A stretch of DNA of 63,254 nucleotides from an uncultured Bacteroidota bacterium (GTDB lineage: Bacteria > Bacteroidota > Bacteroidia > Flavobacteriales > Flavobacteriaceae): assembly GCA_902590705.1 (NCBI GenBank), contig CACIXU010000003.1:136574-199827 (forward strand), written 5' to 3'. The notes under the pieces were generated by a model. The model searched no databases. It was not told the origin of the DNA and saw only the letters and a list, made by a program, of their open reading frames with translations. Of the stretch, positions 1-9,793 are shown in pieces (the first letter of the stretch is position 1; each line of letters starts with the position of its first letter). The translations under genes were made by a program, and so were the position numbers.

Positions 1-2
1 TT

Positions 3-338
3 ACTAATATTATATCAGGAATCGACGATGTTAAGGGTATTGATATAAATTTATTCGACTTGAGAGAAATAGATAATATGGCTTCAAGTTATTTTATTAT
101 TTGTACGGGTAGATCTAATACCCATGTAAATGCAATTGTAAGTTCAGTGAAAAAAAAAGTTAGTAAGGTCTTAAAGGAAAAACCATACAACTCCGAGGGT
201 AACAGCAATTGCGAATGGGTTTTGTTGGATTATGTTAACGTAGTGGTACATGTTTTTCAAAAAAAAATTAGGGAGTACTACAACATCGAAGGGCTTTGGG
301 GAGATGCAAAAAATATAAAAATAGCATCGAATTATTAA
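3..338 (+). CDS. rsfS: Ribosomal silencing factor RsfS (5' end outside window)
   Basis: Iojap/DUF143 family. The protein binds uL14 on the large ribosomal subunit and blocks subunit joining when nutrients run low. The frame is open from the first bases of the window, so the true start lies upstream; an internal TTG at 60 is not the start. Family motifs are clear: DYFIIC-like SYFIICTGRSNTHVNAI, then EWVLLDYVNVVVHVF and the C-terminal LWGDAK. The stop codon lies just before ftsH (ATG at 345), so the two are probably co-transcribed, a common flavobacterial order. Product call is firm; only the missing N-terminus is uncertain. Confidence 0.93.
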   Translation, partial: TNIISGIDDVKGIDINLFDLREIDNMASSYFIICTGRSNTHVNAIVSSVKKKVSKVLKEKPYNSEGNSNCEWVLLDYVNVVVHVFQKKIREYYNIEGLWGDAKNIKIASNY

Positions 339-344
339 TTGAAT

Positions 345-2303
345 ATGAAACAGGATAAAGAAAATAAGTCAAAGTTTAATCCATACTGGGTCTACGGAAT
401 TATTATAACTGTTCTTCTTGCAATGAGTATGTTTGGAGGAGACAATAATTGGCAAACATTAAATAAAACCAATATTTCTGATTTCGAAAGATTTTTAAAT
501 GAAGGAGATGTTTCAGAGGTAAAGGTTATCAATCAGAAACTTGCAAGAGTATCTTTGAATAAAAACGGCCTAGAAAAAAGTGTTCATAAAAATGTCAAGT
601 CCAAAAATATTTTAGGCCAAGAAAACACCTCTGGCCCTCATTATGAATTCGAAGTTGGTAATTTAGAATTGTTTCAGAAAAAGCTTGAAGAAGCTCAGGA
701 CAAGGGTATTCAGTTCAGATACGATTTTATTACTGTAGAAAATCGTTGGATGGATGTCATGCTTGGCTTTCTACCCATCATAATTATCATTGGGGTGTGG
801 TTTTTTCTGATGAGGAGAATGTCAGGAGGTGGAGCGGGAGGACCTGGAGGCCAAATTTTTAATATTGGAAAATCCAAAGCTAAGTTATTTGACCAAAATA
901 CTGAGGTAAAAACTACTTTTAAAGACGTTGCTGGTTTAGAGGGTGCAAAAGAGGAGATACAAGAAATTGTTGATTTCCTTAAAAATCCAAAAAAATATAC
1001 CATTTTAGGTGGTAAAATCCCCAAAGGCGCACTACTTGTCGGATCCCCTGGTACAGGAAAAACATTGCTTGCTAAAGCTGTTGCTGGTGAAGCTAAAGTT
1101 CCATTCTTCTCATTGTCTGGATCAGACTTTGTTGAAATGTTCGTGGGAGTTGGTGCTTCAAGAGTAAGGGATTTATTCAAACAAGCGAAAGATAAATCTC
1201 CCTCTATTATTTTTATAGATGAAATAGATGCTATTGGAAGAGCTAGAGGGAAAAGTAACTTTACAGGTTCTAACGATGAAAGAGAAAATACACTTAATCA
1301 GCTTTTAACTGAAATGGATGGGTTTGGAACTGACACAAATGTAATTGTAGTAGCAGCGACTAATCGGGCTGATGTTTTAGATAAAGCATTAATGCGAGCA
1401 GGCCGATTTGACCGTCAAATTTATGTTGATTTACCTGATCTTAATGAAAGACAGGAGATATTCGAGGTTCACCTTAAACCTCTAAAGACTGTTAAAACTC
1501 TTGACGTAGAGTTCTTGGCAAAACAAACCCCTGGTTTCTCTGGAGCTGATATTGCTAATGTATGCAATGAAGCTGCATTAATTGCTGCAAGAAAAAATAG
1601 AAAATCTGTTGGAAAACAAGATTTCCTTGATGCTGTTGATCGTATTATAGGTGGATTAGAAAAGAAAAATAAAATTGTTACTGTGGAAGAAAAGAAAACT
1701 ATTGCCTTCCATGAGGCCGGTCATGCTTTGGTTAGTTGGTTATTGGAACATGCTGCCCCCCTAGTTAAAGTAACAATCGTTCCAAGAGGTCAATCCCTTG
1801 GAGCTGCATGGTATCTTCCCGAAGAGAGAATGATCGTTAGAACTGAACAAATGTTAGATGAAATGTGTGCAGCACTTGGGGGTAGAGCTGCTGAGAAAAT
1901 AATATTTAATAAGATTAGCACTGGAGCTTTAAGTGATTTGGAGAAAGTAACTCAACAGGCCAGAGCAATGGTGTCAGTATATGGCCTTAATGATACACTT
2001 GGCAATATCACTTATTATGACTCCTCCGGTCAAATGGAAAACAGCTTTACCAAACCTTACTCAGAAAAAACTGCTCAAGTAATAGATAAAGAAATTTCTG
2101 ACATAATTGAACTTCAATACAACAGAGCGTGTACTATTTTAAAGAAAAATAAAAGTAAATTAAAGCAACTTGCCGAGAGACTTCTTGAAAAAGAGGTAAT
2201 TTTTAAAGACGACTTATTCAATATTTTAGGTGAAAGACCTTTTAAGAAAAAGAATGAGGAAATAGATATAGATGGCAAAGACATAAAGGTTGCCATTAAC
2301 TAA
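345..2303 (+). CDS. ftsH: ATP-dependent zinc metalloprotease FtsH
   Basis: Membrane-anchored AAA+ protease that degrades unfolded membrane proteins and short-lived regulators. Counting from a TTG at 339, there are two membrane segments (about residues 19-33 and 141-158) flanking a periplasmic domain, a Gly-rich linker, and the AAA module with Walker A GSPGTGKT (235-242) and Walker [10 protein letters not shown]. The second region of homology ends in RAGRFDR. The zinc site HEAGH is at 458-462. ATG 345 is preferred over the TTG at 339, which abuts the rsfS stop. Odd point: Walker A has Ser where FtsH normally has Pro (GPPGTGKT). Full family length. Confidence 0.97.
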   Translation: MKQDKENKSKFNPYWVYGIIITVLLAMSMFGGDNNWQTLNKTNISDFERFLNEGDVSEVKVINQKLARVSLNKNGLEKSVHKNVKSKNILGQENTSGPHYEFEVGNLELFQKKLEEAQDKGIQFRYDFITVENRWMDVMLGFLPIIIIIGVWFFLMRRMSGGGAGGPGGQIFNIGKSKAKLFDQNTEVKTTFKDVAGLEGAKEEIQEIVDFLKNPKKYTILGGKIPKGALLVGSPGTGKTLLAKAVAGEAKVPFFSLSGSDFVEMFVGVGASRVRDLFKQAKDKSPSIIFIDEIDAIGRARGKSNFTGSNDERENTLNQLLTEMDGFGTDTNVIVVAATNRADVLDKALMRAGRFDRQIYVDLPDLNERQEIFEVHLKPLKTVKTLDVEFLAKQTPGFSGADIANVCNEAALIAARKNRKSVGKQDFLDAVDRIIGGLEKKNKIVTVEEKKTIAFHEAGHALVSWLLEHAAPLVKVTIVPRGQSLGAAWYLPEERMIVRTEQMLDEMCAALGGRAAEKIIFNKISTGALSDLEKVTQQARAMVSVYGLNDTLGNITYYDSSGQMENSFTKPYSEKTAQVIDKEISDIIELQYNRACTILKKNKSKLKQLAERLLEKEVIFKDDLFNILGERPFKKKNEEIDIDGKDIKVAIN

Positions 2304-2309
2304 TCTATT

Positions 2310-2903
2310 GTGGGTTTTTGGAGTAAATTATTTGGCGCTAAAACTAGAACCAGTAAATTGTCCGGAGACAGTCCTTATCTTCCAAAAAAAAAAGATGAAG
2401 TAGAAGTTACATTTGCAACCCTTTTCACCCAAAAAGGGGGAAAGTTTATTTACAGTGAAGATTGTAAAAGTTCTGATCATTACTTCAAATTAATACTTGA
2501 AGAAAACCATTGGAAAAATGAAAACGTTCTTTGTTTTGATAAAAACTTATCAGACAGATTTCATATCAGTTGCCAACCCATTAATATTGATGCAAATGAA
2601 TTTAAGGTTTTTTTAATCAGTTGTGAATACTTGATTGCTAATAAGGGTTCAATACTTATATGTAATCACCAACTAAAAGATTTTAAATTAGATAATCTAC
2701 CTCCATATATAATTGTTTATTCAGGACTCGACAATTTCGTTAATGACGTAAGTGAAGGAATGACTAATCTTAAAAATAAATACTCGGATAGGCTCCCCTC
2801 TAACATTACAACTTTAAATGTAAAAAATTCAACTGATGAAAAAGATTTTTTATCATATGGTAACAGTGCTAAAAGCCTATATTTATTACTTCAAGAGAGT
2901 TAG
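2310..2903 (+). CDS. LUD-domain protein, LutC/YkgG-like
   Basis: 197-residue protein resembling the LUD (LutC/YkgG) domain found in lactate-utilisation proteins. The visible support is the mixed alpha/beta pattern and the C-terminal segment SAKSLYLLLQES, plus its usual flavobacterial position between ftsH and cdsA. It starts at GTG 2310 (MGFWSKLFG), 6 nt after ftsH. No lutA or lutB lies nearby, so a role in lactate oxidation is not supported by context; the position in an envelope/protease operon suggests another job. The family assignment is moderately sure, the function unknown. Confidence 0.65.
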   Translation: MGFWSKLFGAKTRTSKLSGDSPYLPKKKDEVEVTFATLFTQKGGKFIYSEDCKSSDHYFKLILEENHWKNENVLCFDKNLSDRFHISCQPINIDANEFKVFLISCEYLIANKGSILICNHQLKDFKLDNLPPYIIVYSGLDNFVNDVSEGMTNLKNKYSDRLPSNITTLNVKNSTDEKDFLSYGNSAKSLYLLLQES

Positions 2904-2906
2904 GTC

Positions 2907-3710
2907 ATGAGAGAAATTTATGTTAGAGGCATATCAGGTGTTTTGTATTCTACCTTTATACTTGTTGGTCTATTTAACAATCAAATAACTTTTTCAATAG
3001 TTCTCGTAATTTTCTCAATACTTGCTTTAATTGAATTTCAACGTCTCATAAATTATAAAAGTTATTTCGCTATTGCATTACTCCTACTTCTGGTTTATAA
3101 TTTTTATAAATCACATATCGATCATTCATATCTTAACTATCTTTTAATAGCAAATTTCACTTGTCACTTTTTTTTATTGTATAAACTTTTTAAAAATAAA
3201 AAAATCAAATTTAAATATATTACTAAAAGTATTTTAAGCAGCATATATATTGCCCTGGGCTGTTTTTTTATCATTGCGCTAGCTGGAACTGCAGAAAATT
3301 ACAATCCTATGGAGGTATTACTATTCTACATACTTGTTTGGGTTAATAACTCCTTTGCATTCTTTATTGGAAAAAAAATTGGTAAAAGACCCCTTTTTAA
3401 AACTATTTCTCCAAAAAAAACATGGGAAGGATTTATAGGAGGATTATTATTTACAATAATTGCAGCAAGTATTTTTTATTACTCCAAAGCTTTTTTTTCA
3501 TTAAATTTTTACATTCTTCTTGCAATTTTAATTGCTACCCTTTCCACCTTGGGGGATCTTGTACAATCTAAATTTAAACGCTACGCTGATGTAAAAAATA
3601 GTGGATACTTAATACCTGGTCATGGGGGGTTTTTTGATCGTATGGATAGTGTAATTTTTAGTGCACCTTGGGTATATTTTTTAATAAAATTAAATCATTA
3701 TGTTTCATAA
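2907..3710 (+). CDS. cdsA: Phosphatidate cytidylyltransferase
   Basis: Integral membrane enzyme that makes CDP-diacylglycerol from phosphatidate and CTP, the branch point of phospholipid synthesis. 267 residues with about seven to eight hydrophobic segments. The C-terminal family signature is present: SKFKRYADVKNSGYLIPGHG followed by GFFDRMDS. The usual KD of the signature reads KN here (Asp to Asn), a substitution worth checking. Starts 4 nt after the LUD gene and overlaps psd by 11 nt, consistent with one phospholipid transcription unit. Confidence 0.95.
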   Translation: MREIYVRGISGVLYSTFILVGLFNNQITFSIVLVIFSILALIEFQRLINYKSYFAIALLLLLVYNFYKSHIDHSYLNYLLIANFTCHFFLLYKLFKNKKIKFKYITKSILSSIYIALGCFFIIALAGTAENYNPMEVLLFYILVWVNNSFAFFIGKKIGKRPLFKTISPKKTWEGFIGGLLFTIIAASIFYYSKAFFSLNFYILLAILIATLSTLGDLVQSKFKRYADVKNSGYLIPGHGGFFDRMDSVIFSAPWVYFLIKLNHYVS

Positions 3711-4362
3711 AGAGGGTTATAATATAATCTTAAGTACTCTTCTAATTACAGCTACGATTGTGATAAGCATTGAATATATTACTGAAAATTACTGGATGAT
3801 AAAAATTATTCAACTTATTGCAATAATATTATTTGTTTTGGTACTTCAGTTTTTTAGAAATCCAAAACGGGAAACGGCTCTTAATGAATTTCATATAATT
3901 TCGCCTGTAGATGGGAGAGTTGTCGTTATTGAAGAAGTTTTTGAAAAAGAGTATTTTAAAGATAATCGTTTACAAGTATCAATTTTTATGTCACCTGTAA
4001 ATGTTCATGTAACCAGATATGTCATAAGTGGAGAAGTGGTTTTTAGCAAGTACCACCCTGGAAAATACCTTGTTGCGTGGCATCCTAAGTCTTCTGAATT
4101 AAATGAACGAACAACGGTAGTGGTCGAAAATAAGACTGTAGGAAAAATTCTTTACCGTCAAATTGCCGGCGCAGTCGCAAGAAGAATTGTAAACTATGCT
4201 AAAGTCGGTGAAAAAGTCATTCAAGGAACTGATGCTGGATTCATAAAATTTGGCTCAAGGGTAGACGTTTTTTTACCTATTGGCACTAAAATAACTGTAG
4301 CTATAGACGAAGTCGTAAAGGGGGGTGTAGATAAAATTGGGGCAGTTAATAATTATAAATGA
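3700..4362 (+). CDS. psd: Phosphatidylserine decarboxylase, short (archaetidylserine-type) form
   Basis: Converts phosphatidylserine to phosphatidylethanolamine. 220 residues, the short PSD-A form: N-terminal hydrophobic segments (about 8-26 and 33-51), then a lipoyl/biotinyl-like beta fold with FFRNPKR, SPVDGRV and MSPVNVHVTRY. The self-cleavage site is FGS at residues 184-186; cleavage between Gly185 and Ser186 would create the pyruvoyl group from Ser. Overlaps cdsA by 11 nt, matching sequential steps in lipid synthesis. Its 3' end overlaps the convergent valS gene by 10 nt. Confidence 0.94.
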   Translation: MFHKEGYNIILSTLLITATIVISIEYITENYWMIKIIQLIAIILFVLVLQFFRNPKRETALNEFHIISPVDGRVVVIEEVFEKEYFKDNRLQVSIFMSPVNVHVTRYVISGEVVFSKYHPGKYLVAWHPKSSELNERTTVVVENKTVGKILYRQIAGAVARRIVNYAKVGEKVIQGTDAGFIKFGSRVDVFLPIGTKITVAIDEVVKGGVDKIGAVNNYK

Positions 4363-6974
4363 CTCAAACGCTTGGTTAATAGGGCTATTTTCTGATGGGC
4401 ATCTCCTGCTTTTTTCCGCTCTAATTCAATTACCTTTTCAGGTGCATTGGAAACAAAGAGTTCGTTAGATAACTTTTTTTCTACCGACTTTAAAAACCCT
4501 TTAATATATTCCAACTCTTGCTTTAATTTTTTTCGTTCTTCTTTTGGATCAACTTTCTTGCTAATAGGAATAAAGTACTCTGATTGACCCACACGGAATG
4601 ATCCTAGGGTCGGATTATTTGCAGGAGCAAGCCTTTCAACCTTTTGGATTTGACCCAATTTTTGAATGACCTCAACATAGGGGACTGCTCCCTCAGTAAT
4701 TAGTATAAGTTGTTCCTTTTGTCCAATATTTTTTTCTTTCCTAAATTTTCTAATCCCAGCTATTATCTGCTTGACCATATCAAAATCTTTAATTAACTGT
4801 TCATCTACTTCTTGCACCTTTGGCCAGGGGGAAATAATCAAAGAATCCTTCTTTTTTCTTGTTCTTATAAAATGCCATAGCTCCTCAGTGATAAAAGGCA
4901 TAAAGGGATGCAATAACTTTAAGTTATCCTCGAGCAGGAACTTGACAGCAATCAGTGTTCCCCTGTCAATCGGTTGACCATAACTGGGTTTAATCATTTC
5001 TAAAAACCAAGAGCAAAAATCATCCCAAATCAATTTGTAAAGTGCCATCAAGGCATCAGAAATACGATATTTATTGAAATGATCTTCAACTTTTAGCAGA
5101 GTTTGGGCAAACATTGACTGATACCATTTAATTGCTGAAGCATTCAATGTTGGGATTGTTTGGGTTTCAACTACTTCGAACCCATCTATCAATCGGAAAG
5201 CATTCCAAATTTTATTGGAAAAATTCTTTCCCTGTTGACAAAGGCTTTCATCAAATAAGAGATCATTTCCTGCAGCAGAGCTGAGCATCAATCCAACCCT
5301 TACAGCATCGGCACCGTAATTATCAATTAAACTTAATGCATCGGGAGAATTACCCAACTGCTTGGACATTTTTCTACCTAGTTTGTCACGTACTAGACCT
5401 GTTAAGTAAACATTGGAAAAAGGATGCTGTTCTCTAAGCTCATATCCTGATATTATCATGCGCGCAACCCAAAAAAATAAAATATCCGGTCCAGTAATCA
5501 AGTCTTGCGTGGGATAATAATAATTAATCTCCGGGTTATCAGGTTCTAGCACACCATTAAATACTGATATTGGCCACAACCATGAGGAAAACCAAGTATC
5601 TAGTACATCTTCATCTTGACGCAAATCTGATTTCTTTAAATGTTGATTACCGGTTAATTCTCTAGCCTTATAAAGAGCACTCTCAATATCTTTAGCGACA
5701 ACAAACTCCGACTTATCATTACTAAAATAGTAGGCGGGTATTTGTTGACCCCACCACAACTGTCGTGAAATATTCCAATCGCGAATATTCTCCATCCAGT
5801 TACGGTAAGTGTTTTTAAATTTTTCAGGAACCAACCGAATATTATCACTTTTCAAAACTGCATCGATGGCAGGTTTAGCCAAATCTTCCATTTTTAAAAA
5901 CCATTGATCTGACAACCTAGGTTCTATAATGGCTTTGGTGCGCTCTGAAGTCCCTATTTTATGACTGTAATTTTCTTTTTTTACAAGTTCCCCAGATTCT
6001 TCTAGTACTTTGGCTATTTTTTTACGTGCTATAAATCTGTCCAAACCTTCAAAAGACAGGCAATAATGATTTAATGTTGCATCTTCATTAAAAATATTAA
6101 TTATGGCCAAGTCATGTTTTTCCCCTAAAACTTTATCATTAATGTCATGAGCAGGCGTAACTTTAAGGCATCCTGTACCAAATTCCATATCCACATATTC
6201 ATCCATAATGATGGGAATCTTCCTGTTGGATATTGGAACAATTAGTTTTTTACCTTTTAAATGTGAAAAACGCTCATCATGGGGGTTAACACAAACAGCT
6301 GTGTCTCCAAAAAGAGTTTCTGGCCTTGTGGTTGCAATGATAACTTTTTCCTCGCTATTCACAACTCGATATGCAATGTGATATAATTGTCCTTCACGCT
6401 CCTGGTATATCACCTCCTCATCTGATAAGGTCGTTTTGGCCTCTGGATCCCAATTGACCATCCGAAAACCCCTGTAAATCAATCCTTTGTTGAATAGCTT
6501 TATAAAGGTAGATATAACAGCGGCCGACATCTGCTCATCCAATGTGAATTTAGTTCGATTCCAATCGCACGAGCAACCCAGTTTTTTGAGCTGTTCGAGA
6601 ATAACACCACCGTATTTATTGGTCCAATCCCAGGCATGTTTGAGAAATTCTTCTCTCGATAAGTCTGACTTTTCAATGCCTTGTTCTTTTAATTTCGAAA
6701 CAACCTTGGCCTCCGTAGCAATAGAAGCGTGGTCGGTTCCAGGAACCCAACATGCATTATAGCCTTGCATTCTTGCTCGACGAATAAGGATGTCCTGAAG
6801 TGTATTATTTAACATGTGTCCCATGTGAAGTACTCCCGTTACATTTGGAGGAGGAATAACTATGGTATAAGGGTCTCTTTCATCAGGAATAGAACTAAAA
6901 AATTCATTTTCCATCCAATAAGCATACCACTTCTTTTCAATATTTTTTGAAACAAACTTCGGCGGAATATCCAT
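4353..6974 (-). CDS. valS: Valyl-tRNA synthetase
   Basis: Class Ia aminoacyl-tRNA synthetase charging tRNA-Val. 873 residues, the usual length. PPPNVTGVLHMGH at 41-53 holds the HIGH motif; the editing (CP1) domain follows with TTRPETLFGDTAV. The KMSKS loop reads KMSKQLGNSPD, and a C-terminal coiled coil (PKEERKKLKQELEYIKGFL) closes the protein. An exact -7 box lies 28 nt upstream at 7002-7009. The 3' end overlaps psd. Confidence 0.98.
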   Translation of the reverse strand: MDIPPKFVSKNIEKKWYAYWMENEFFSSIPDERDPYTIVIPPPNVTGVLHMGHMLNNTLQDILIRRARMQGYNACWVPGTDHASIATEAKVVSKLKEQGIEKSDLSREEFLKHAWDWTNKYGGVILEQLKKLGCSCDWNRTKFTLDEQMSAAVISTFIKLFNKGLIYRGFRMVNWDPEAKTTLSDEEVIYQEREGQLYHIAYRVVNSEEKVIIATTRPETLFGDTAVCVNPHDERFSHLKGKKLIVPISNRKIPIIMDEYVDMEFGTGCLKVTPAHDINDKVLGEKHDLAIINIFNEDATLNHYCLSFEGLDRFIARKKIAKVLEESGELVKKENYSHKIGTSERTKAIIEPRLSDQWFLKMEDLAKPAIDAVLKSDNIRLVPEKFKNTYRNWMENIRDWNISRQLWWGQQIPAYYFSNDKSEFVVAKDIESALYKARELTGNQHLKKSDLRQDEDVLDTWFSSWLWPISVFNGVLEPDNPEINYYYPTQDLITGPDILFFWVARMIISGYELREQHPFSNVYLTGLVRDKLGRKMSKQLGNSPDALSLIDNYGADAVRVGLMLSSAAGNDLLFDESLCQQGKNFSNKIWNAFRLIDGFEVVETQTIPTLNASAIKWYQSMFAQTLLKVEDHFNKYRISDALMALYKLIWDDFCSWFLEMIKPSYGQPIDRGTLIAVKFLLEDNLKLLHPFMPFITEELWHFIRTRKKKDSLIISPWPKVQEVDEQLIKDFDMVKQIIAGIRKFRKEKNIGQKEQLILITEGAVPYVEVIQKLGQIQKVERLAPANNPTLGSFRVGQSEYFIPISKKVDPKEERKKLKQELEYIKGFLKSVEKKLSNELFVSNAPEKVIELERKKAGDAHQKIALLTKRLSHL

Positions 6975-7001
6975 TAGTTCATTAGATACTTAATTGCTTA
7001 A

Positions 7002-7009
7002 CAAAAGTA
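7002..7009 (-). promoter_or_regulatory. -7 promoter box for valS
   Basis: Reads TACTTTTG on the minus strand, an exact match to the Bacteroidetes -7 consensus TAnnTTTG, 28 nt upstream of the valS ATG. I see no clear -33 TTTG at the right spacing. Confidence 0.5.
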
Positions 7010-7085
7010 ACATACCTTTTGATATTATAAAATATGTTTGAATTTTGCTTTTGACATTAAAGTTGTAAATTTATGATAATAAACA

Positions 7086-7475
7086 ATGGAAAACATGAAA
7101 CGATTTGCACTACTTATCCTTTTTCTCTTAACTCCCCTATCTATTTTTGCTCAGGGAAAAGGAGCGTTAATCAGTTTTGAAACCGATACTATAGATTATG
7201 GGGAAATTTTAAAAGGCAGCAATGGTGTTCGCACATTTATATTTGAAAATATCGGTGATGCACCAATAGAAATCCAAGGTGTAAAATCCAGTTGCGGGTG
7301 TACAATCCCAAAAAAGCCTAAAGCTCCAATCCTACCGGGAGAAAAAGGTGAGATACAAGTAAAATATGATACAAACCGCTTAGGTGTATTTAGAAAAACT
7401 ATAACCATTAACACTAATGTAGCTAATGCTGCAATAATTGCCCTAAAGATCAAAGGAAACGTATTAGCCAACTAA
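7086..7475 (+). CDS. Secreted DUF1573 protein
   Basis: 129 residues. Signal peptide MENMKRFALLILFLLTPLSI, with likely cleavage after FAQ. The remainder is a single immunoglobulin-like DUF1573 domain: FDTIDYGEI-like TDTIDYGEI, then RTFIFENIGDAPIEI, SSCGCT and ILPGEKGEIQVKYDT. The family is common in Bacteroidetes periplasm or outer surface; the molecular function is not known. It stands alone between valS (divergent) and the next aminotransferase. The alternative start at codon 4 (MKRF) would give a more usual signal peptide. Confidence 0.88.
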   Translation: MENMKRFALLILFLLTPLSIFAQGKGALISFETDTIDYGEILKGSNGVRTFIFENIGDAPIEIQGVKSSCGCTIPKKPKAPILPGEKGEIQVKYDTNRLGVFRKTITINTNVANAAIIALKIKGNVLAN

Positions 7476-7568
7476 ATTATTCATTTAAACATTATTCTCA
7501 ATCATAATTTCTATCTAAGGATTGATTTTAAGGGTTTTTTTTGAATATTTGCAATCACAAAAGTAGAA

Positions 7569-8762
7569 ATGCCAAAAATATCTAAGAAAGCAAAAGAACT
7601 GCCTTCCTCTCCAATAAGGAAATTAGTCACTCATGCAGATTATGCAAAGTCACGCGGAGTAGAAATATTACACCTTAATATTGGACAGCCTGATATTGAA
7701 GCACCTGCTGAGGCTATGGATATTATTCGTCGTCACGATTTTAAACTCCTACCTTATGGATCTTCTCAAGGCTCATTATCATACCGTAAGAAACTTTGTG
7801 CATATTATGAGCAACATAGTATCTCAATTGATCCGGATGATATTATGGTCACGACAGGTGCAAGTGAGGCACTTTCATTTACCTTAAATGTAATTTGTGA
7901 TGCTGGAGATGAAATTATTATTCCAGAACCATTTTACGCCAATTACAACGGATTTGCTGCATCCTCAAGTGTGGAGGTAATTCCAGTAGTCTCTTATTTT
8001 GACAATAAATTTGAGTTGCCTCCAGTGGAGGATTTAAAAAAAAAGATAACTAATAAAACCAGAGCAATACTAATTTGTAATCCGAGCAACCCCACTGGAT
8101 ATTTATACACTGAAATCGAAATAAATGCTCTATTAGACTTAGCAGTTGAAAAAGATATTTTTATCATTGTTGATGAAGTTTATCGAGAATTTATTTACAC
8201 GAATTCGCCACATTACTCTGTACTTCAAAATGAAAAAGGGAGTGAACACGCGGTTATGATTGATTCTGTATCAAAGCGCTATAGTCTTTGCGGAGCTAGA
8301 GTAGGATGCATGATTTCAAAAAATAAGCGATTTATGTCAACTGCCTTAAAATTTGCACATCTTAGATTATCTCCTCCTGCCCTAGCTTTAATGGCTAGTG
8401 AAGCAGCTATCACTGCTCCAAACTCCTACTTAGAGAGGGTCAAGAAAGAATATACCATTCGTAGAAAAGTTACCATTGAAGCCCTTGAAAAAATTAAAGA
8501 TGTTAAAGTTTCTTCGCCTATGGGTGCCTTTTATTGCATTGCCAAACTCCCTGTAAAAAGTGCTGAAGATTTTTCCAGATTTCTACTTACTGACTTTCAG
8601 GATAATGGGCAAACCGTCATGCTTGCCCCTGCGGCTGGGTTCTATTCATCCCCAGAATTAGGGAAAAACCAAGTTAGGTTGGCTTTTGTTTTAGAATCTA
8701 ATAAGCTAATTCGTGCTGCTAAAATTATAGAAAAAGCATTAATTGCCTACAATAATTCCTAG
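7569..8762 (+). CDS. PLP-dependent aminotransferase, class I/II
   Basis: 397 residues of aspartate-aminotransferase fold type I. Visible: NIGQPDIEAP near the N-terminus, the PLP-ring contact region TTGASEALS, NPSNPTG, DEVYREF, and the Schiff-base lysine in SVSKRYSLCGARVG, followed by the phosphate-binding Arg. The substrate cannot be set from sequence; it differs from the two other class I enzymes in the window (25804 and 28966). It is followed 19 nt later by murB on the same strand. Confidence 0.9.
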   Translation: MPKISKKAKELPSSPIRKLVTHADYAKSRGVEILHLNIGQPDIEAPAEAMDIIRRHDFKLLPYGSSQGSLSYRKKLCAYYEQHSISIDPDDIMVTTGASEALSFTLNVICDAGDEIIIPEPFYANYNGFAASSSVEVIPVVSYFDNKFELPPVEDLKKKITNKTRAILICNPSNPTGYLYTEIEINALLDLAVEKDIFIIVDEVYREFIYTNSPHYSVLQNEKGSEHAVMIDSVSKRYSLCGARVGCMISKNKRFMSTALKFAHLRLSPPALALMASEAAITAPNSYLERVKKEYTIRRKVTIEALEKIKDVKVSSPMGAFYCIAKLPVKSAEDFSRFLLTDFQDNGQTVMLAPAAGFYSSPELGKNQVRLAFVLESNKLIRAAKIIEKALIAYNNS

Positions 8763-8781
8763 GCAATTTTTATATTAGAGA

Positions 8782-9792
8782 ATGGATTTAAATTTCCAAA
8801 AAAACTTTTCCCTTAGACCCTACAACACTTTCGGAATAAATGTCCAATCAAAACAGTTTATAGGCGCAAAAACTACTGAGGAACTACAATATATTATTCG
8901 TCAAAAAAAGGATGAAAAAATCCTTATAATAGGCGGTGGCAGTAACCTCTTACTTACTCAAGATTTTGAAGGACTTACGCTGAGAATTGAATCCCGTGGA
9001 ATTGAAATCATAAGAGAAGACAAGGAATCAGTGACTGTAAAAGTAGCCGCAGGAGAAAACTGGCACGAATTTGTACTTTGGTGCTTGGAAAATAATTTAG
9101 GTGGTGTGGAAAACCTAGCTTTAATCCCTGGAAGTGTTGGAGCAGCACCCATTCAGAATATTGGCGCTTACGGAGCAGAACTTAAATACGTTTTTTCCAG
9201 TTGTGAAGCTATTTCTGTCAGCAATGGAGAAATTAAAACTTTTAGCAAAGCAGCCTGTCAATTTAGATATAGAAGTTCCATTTTTAAAAACGAGCTAAAA
9301 GGGCGGTATATCATTACATCAGTGAACTTATTACTTAATAAGGCACCCCATTCAATAAATGACTCTTACAAGGGCCTAAACGAAAAAATGGAAGGAAAAA
9401 GTAAAACCATTCAAAACATTGCCGATGCTGTTATAGCTATTCGTTCAGAAAAACTTCCCAATCCTGAGGAAATTGGTAATAGTGGTAGCTTCTTTAAAAA
9501 TCCCATCATACCAGTTAGTCAATTTAAATCACTACAAAAACAATACACCAATATGCCATATTATCCAGATTCTAAAGGGAAAATAAAAGTCCCCGCTGCC
9601 TGGATGATTGACGTCCTTGGACTTAAAGGTTTTAGAAATGGAGATGCTGGAGTACACGAAAATCAACCCTTAGTTTTAGTCAATTATGGTAACGCCAGTG
9701 GAAAAGCAATTAAAGCTTTGGCAGAAAAAATTCAATCTAAAGTTGCTGAAAAGTTTGGTATAAACTTAACCGCTGAAGTCAATATCATTTAA
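8782..9792 (+). CDS. murB: UDP-N-acetylenolpyruvoylglucosamine reductase
   Basis: FAD enzyme of peptidoglycan precursor synthesis that reduces UDP-GlcNAc-enolpyruvate to UDP-MurNAc using NADPH. 336 residues, type I form. FAD-binding motifs ILIIGGGSNLLL and IPGSVGAAPIQNIGAYGAE; the catalytic serine lies in NSGSFFKNP and the C-terminal glutamate in VHENQPLVLVN. The N-terminal NTFGI motif is present. Ends 1 nt before the convergent dtd stop. Confidence 0.97.
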   Translation: MDLNFQKNFSLRPYNTFGINVQSKQFIGAKTTEELQYIIRQKKDEKILIIGGGSNLLLTQDFEGLTLRIESRGIEIIREDKESVTVKVAAGENWHEFVLWCLENNLGGVENLALIPGSVGAAPIQNIGAYGAELKYVFSSCEAISVSNGEIKTFSKAACQFRYRSSIFKNELKGRYIITSVNLLLNKAPHSINDSYKGLNEKMEGKSKTIQNIADAVIAIRSEKLPNPEEIGNSGSFFKNPIIPVSQFKSLQKQYTNMPYYPDSKGKIKVPAAWMIDVLGLKGFRNGDAGVHENQPLVLVNYGNASGKAIKALAEKIQSKVAEKFGINLTAEVNII

Positions 9793-9793
9793 A

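Noticed and set aside
710-1180. 156-codon minus-strand frame inside ftsH
   Set aside because: Antisense shadow of the conserved AAA domain; Pro-rich product reflecting Gly codons on the other strand.
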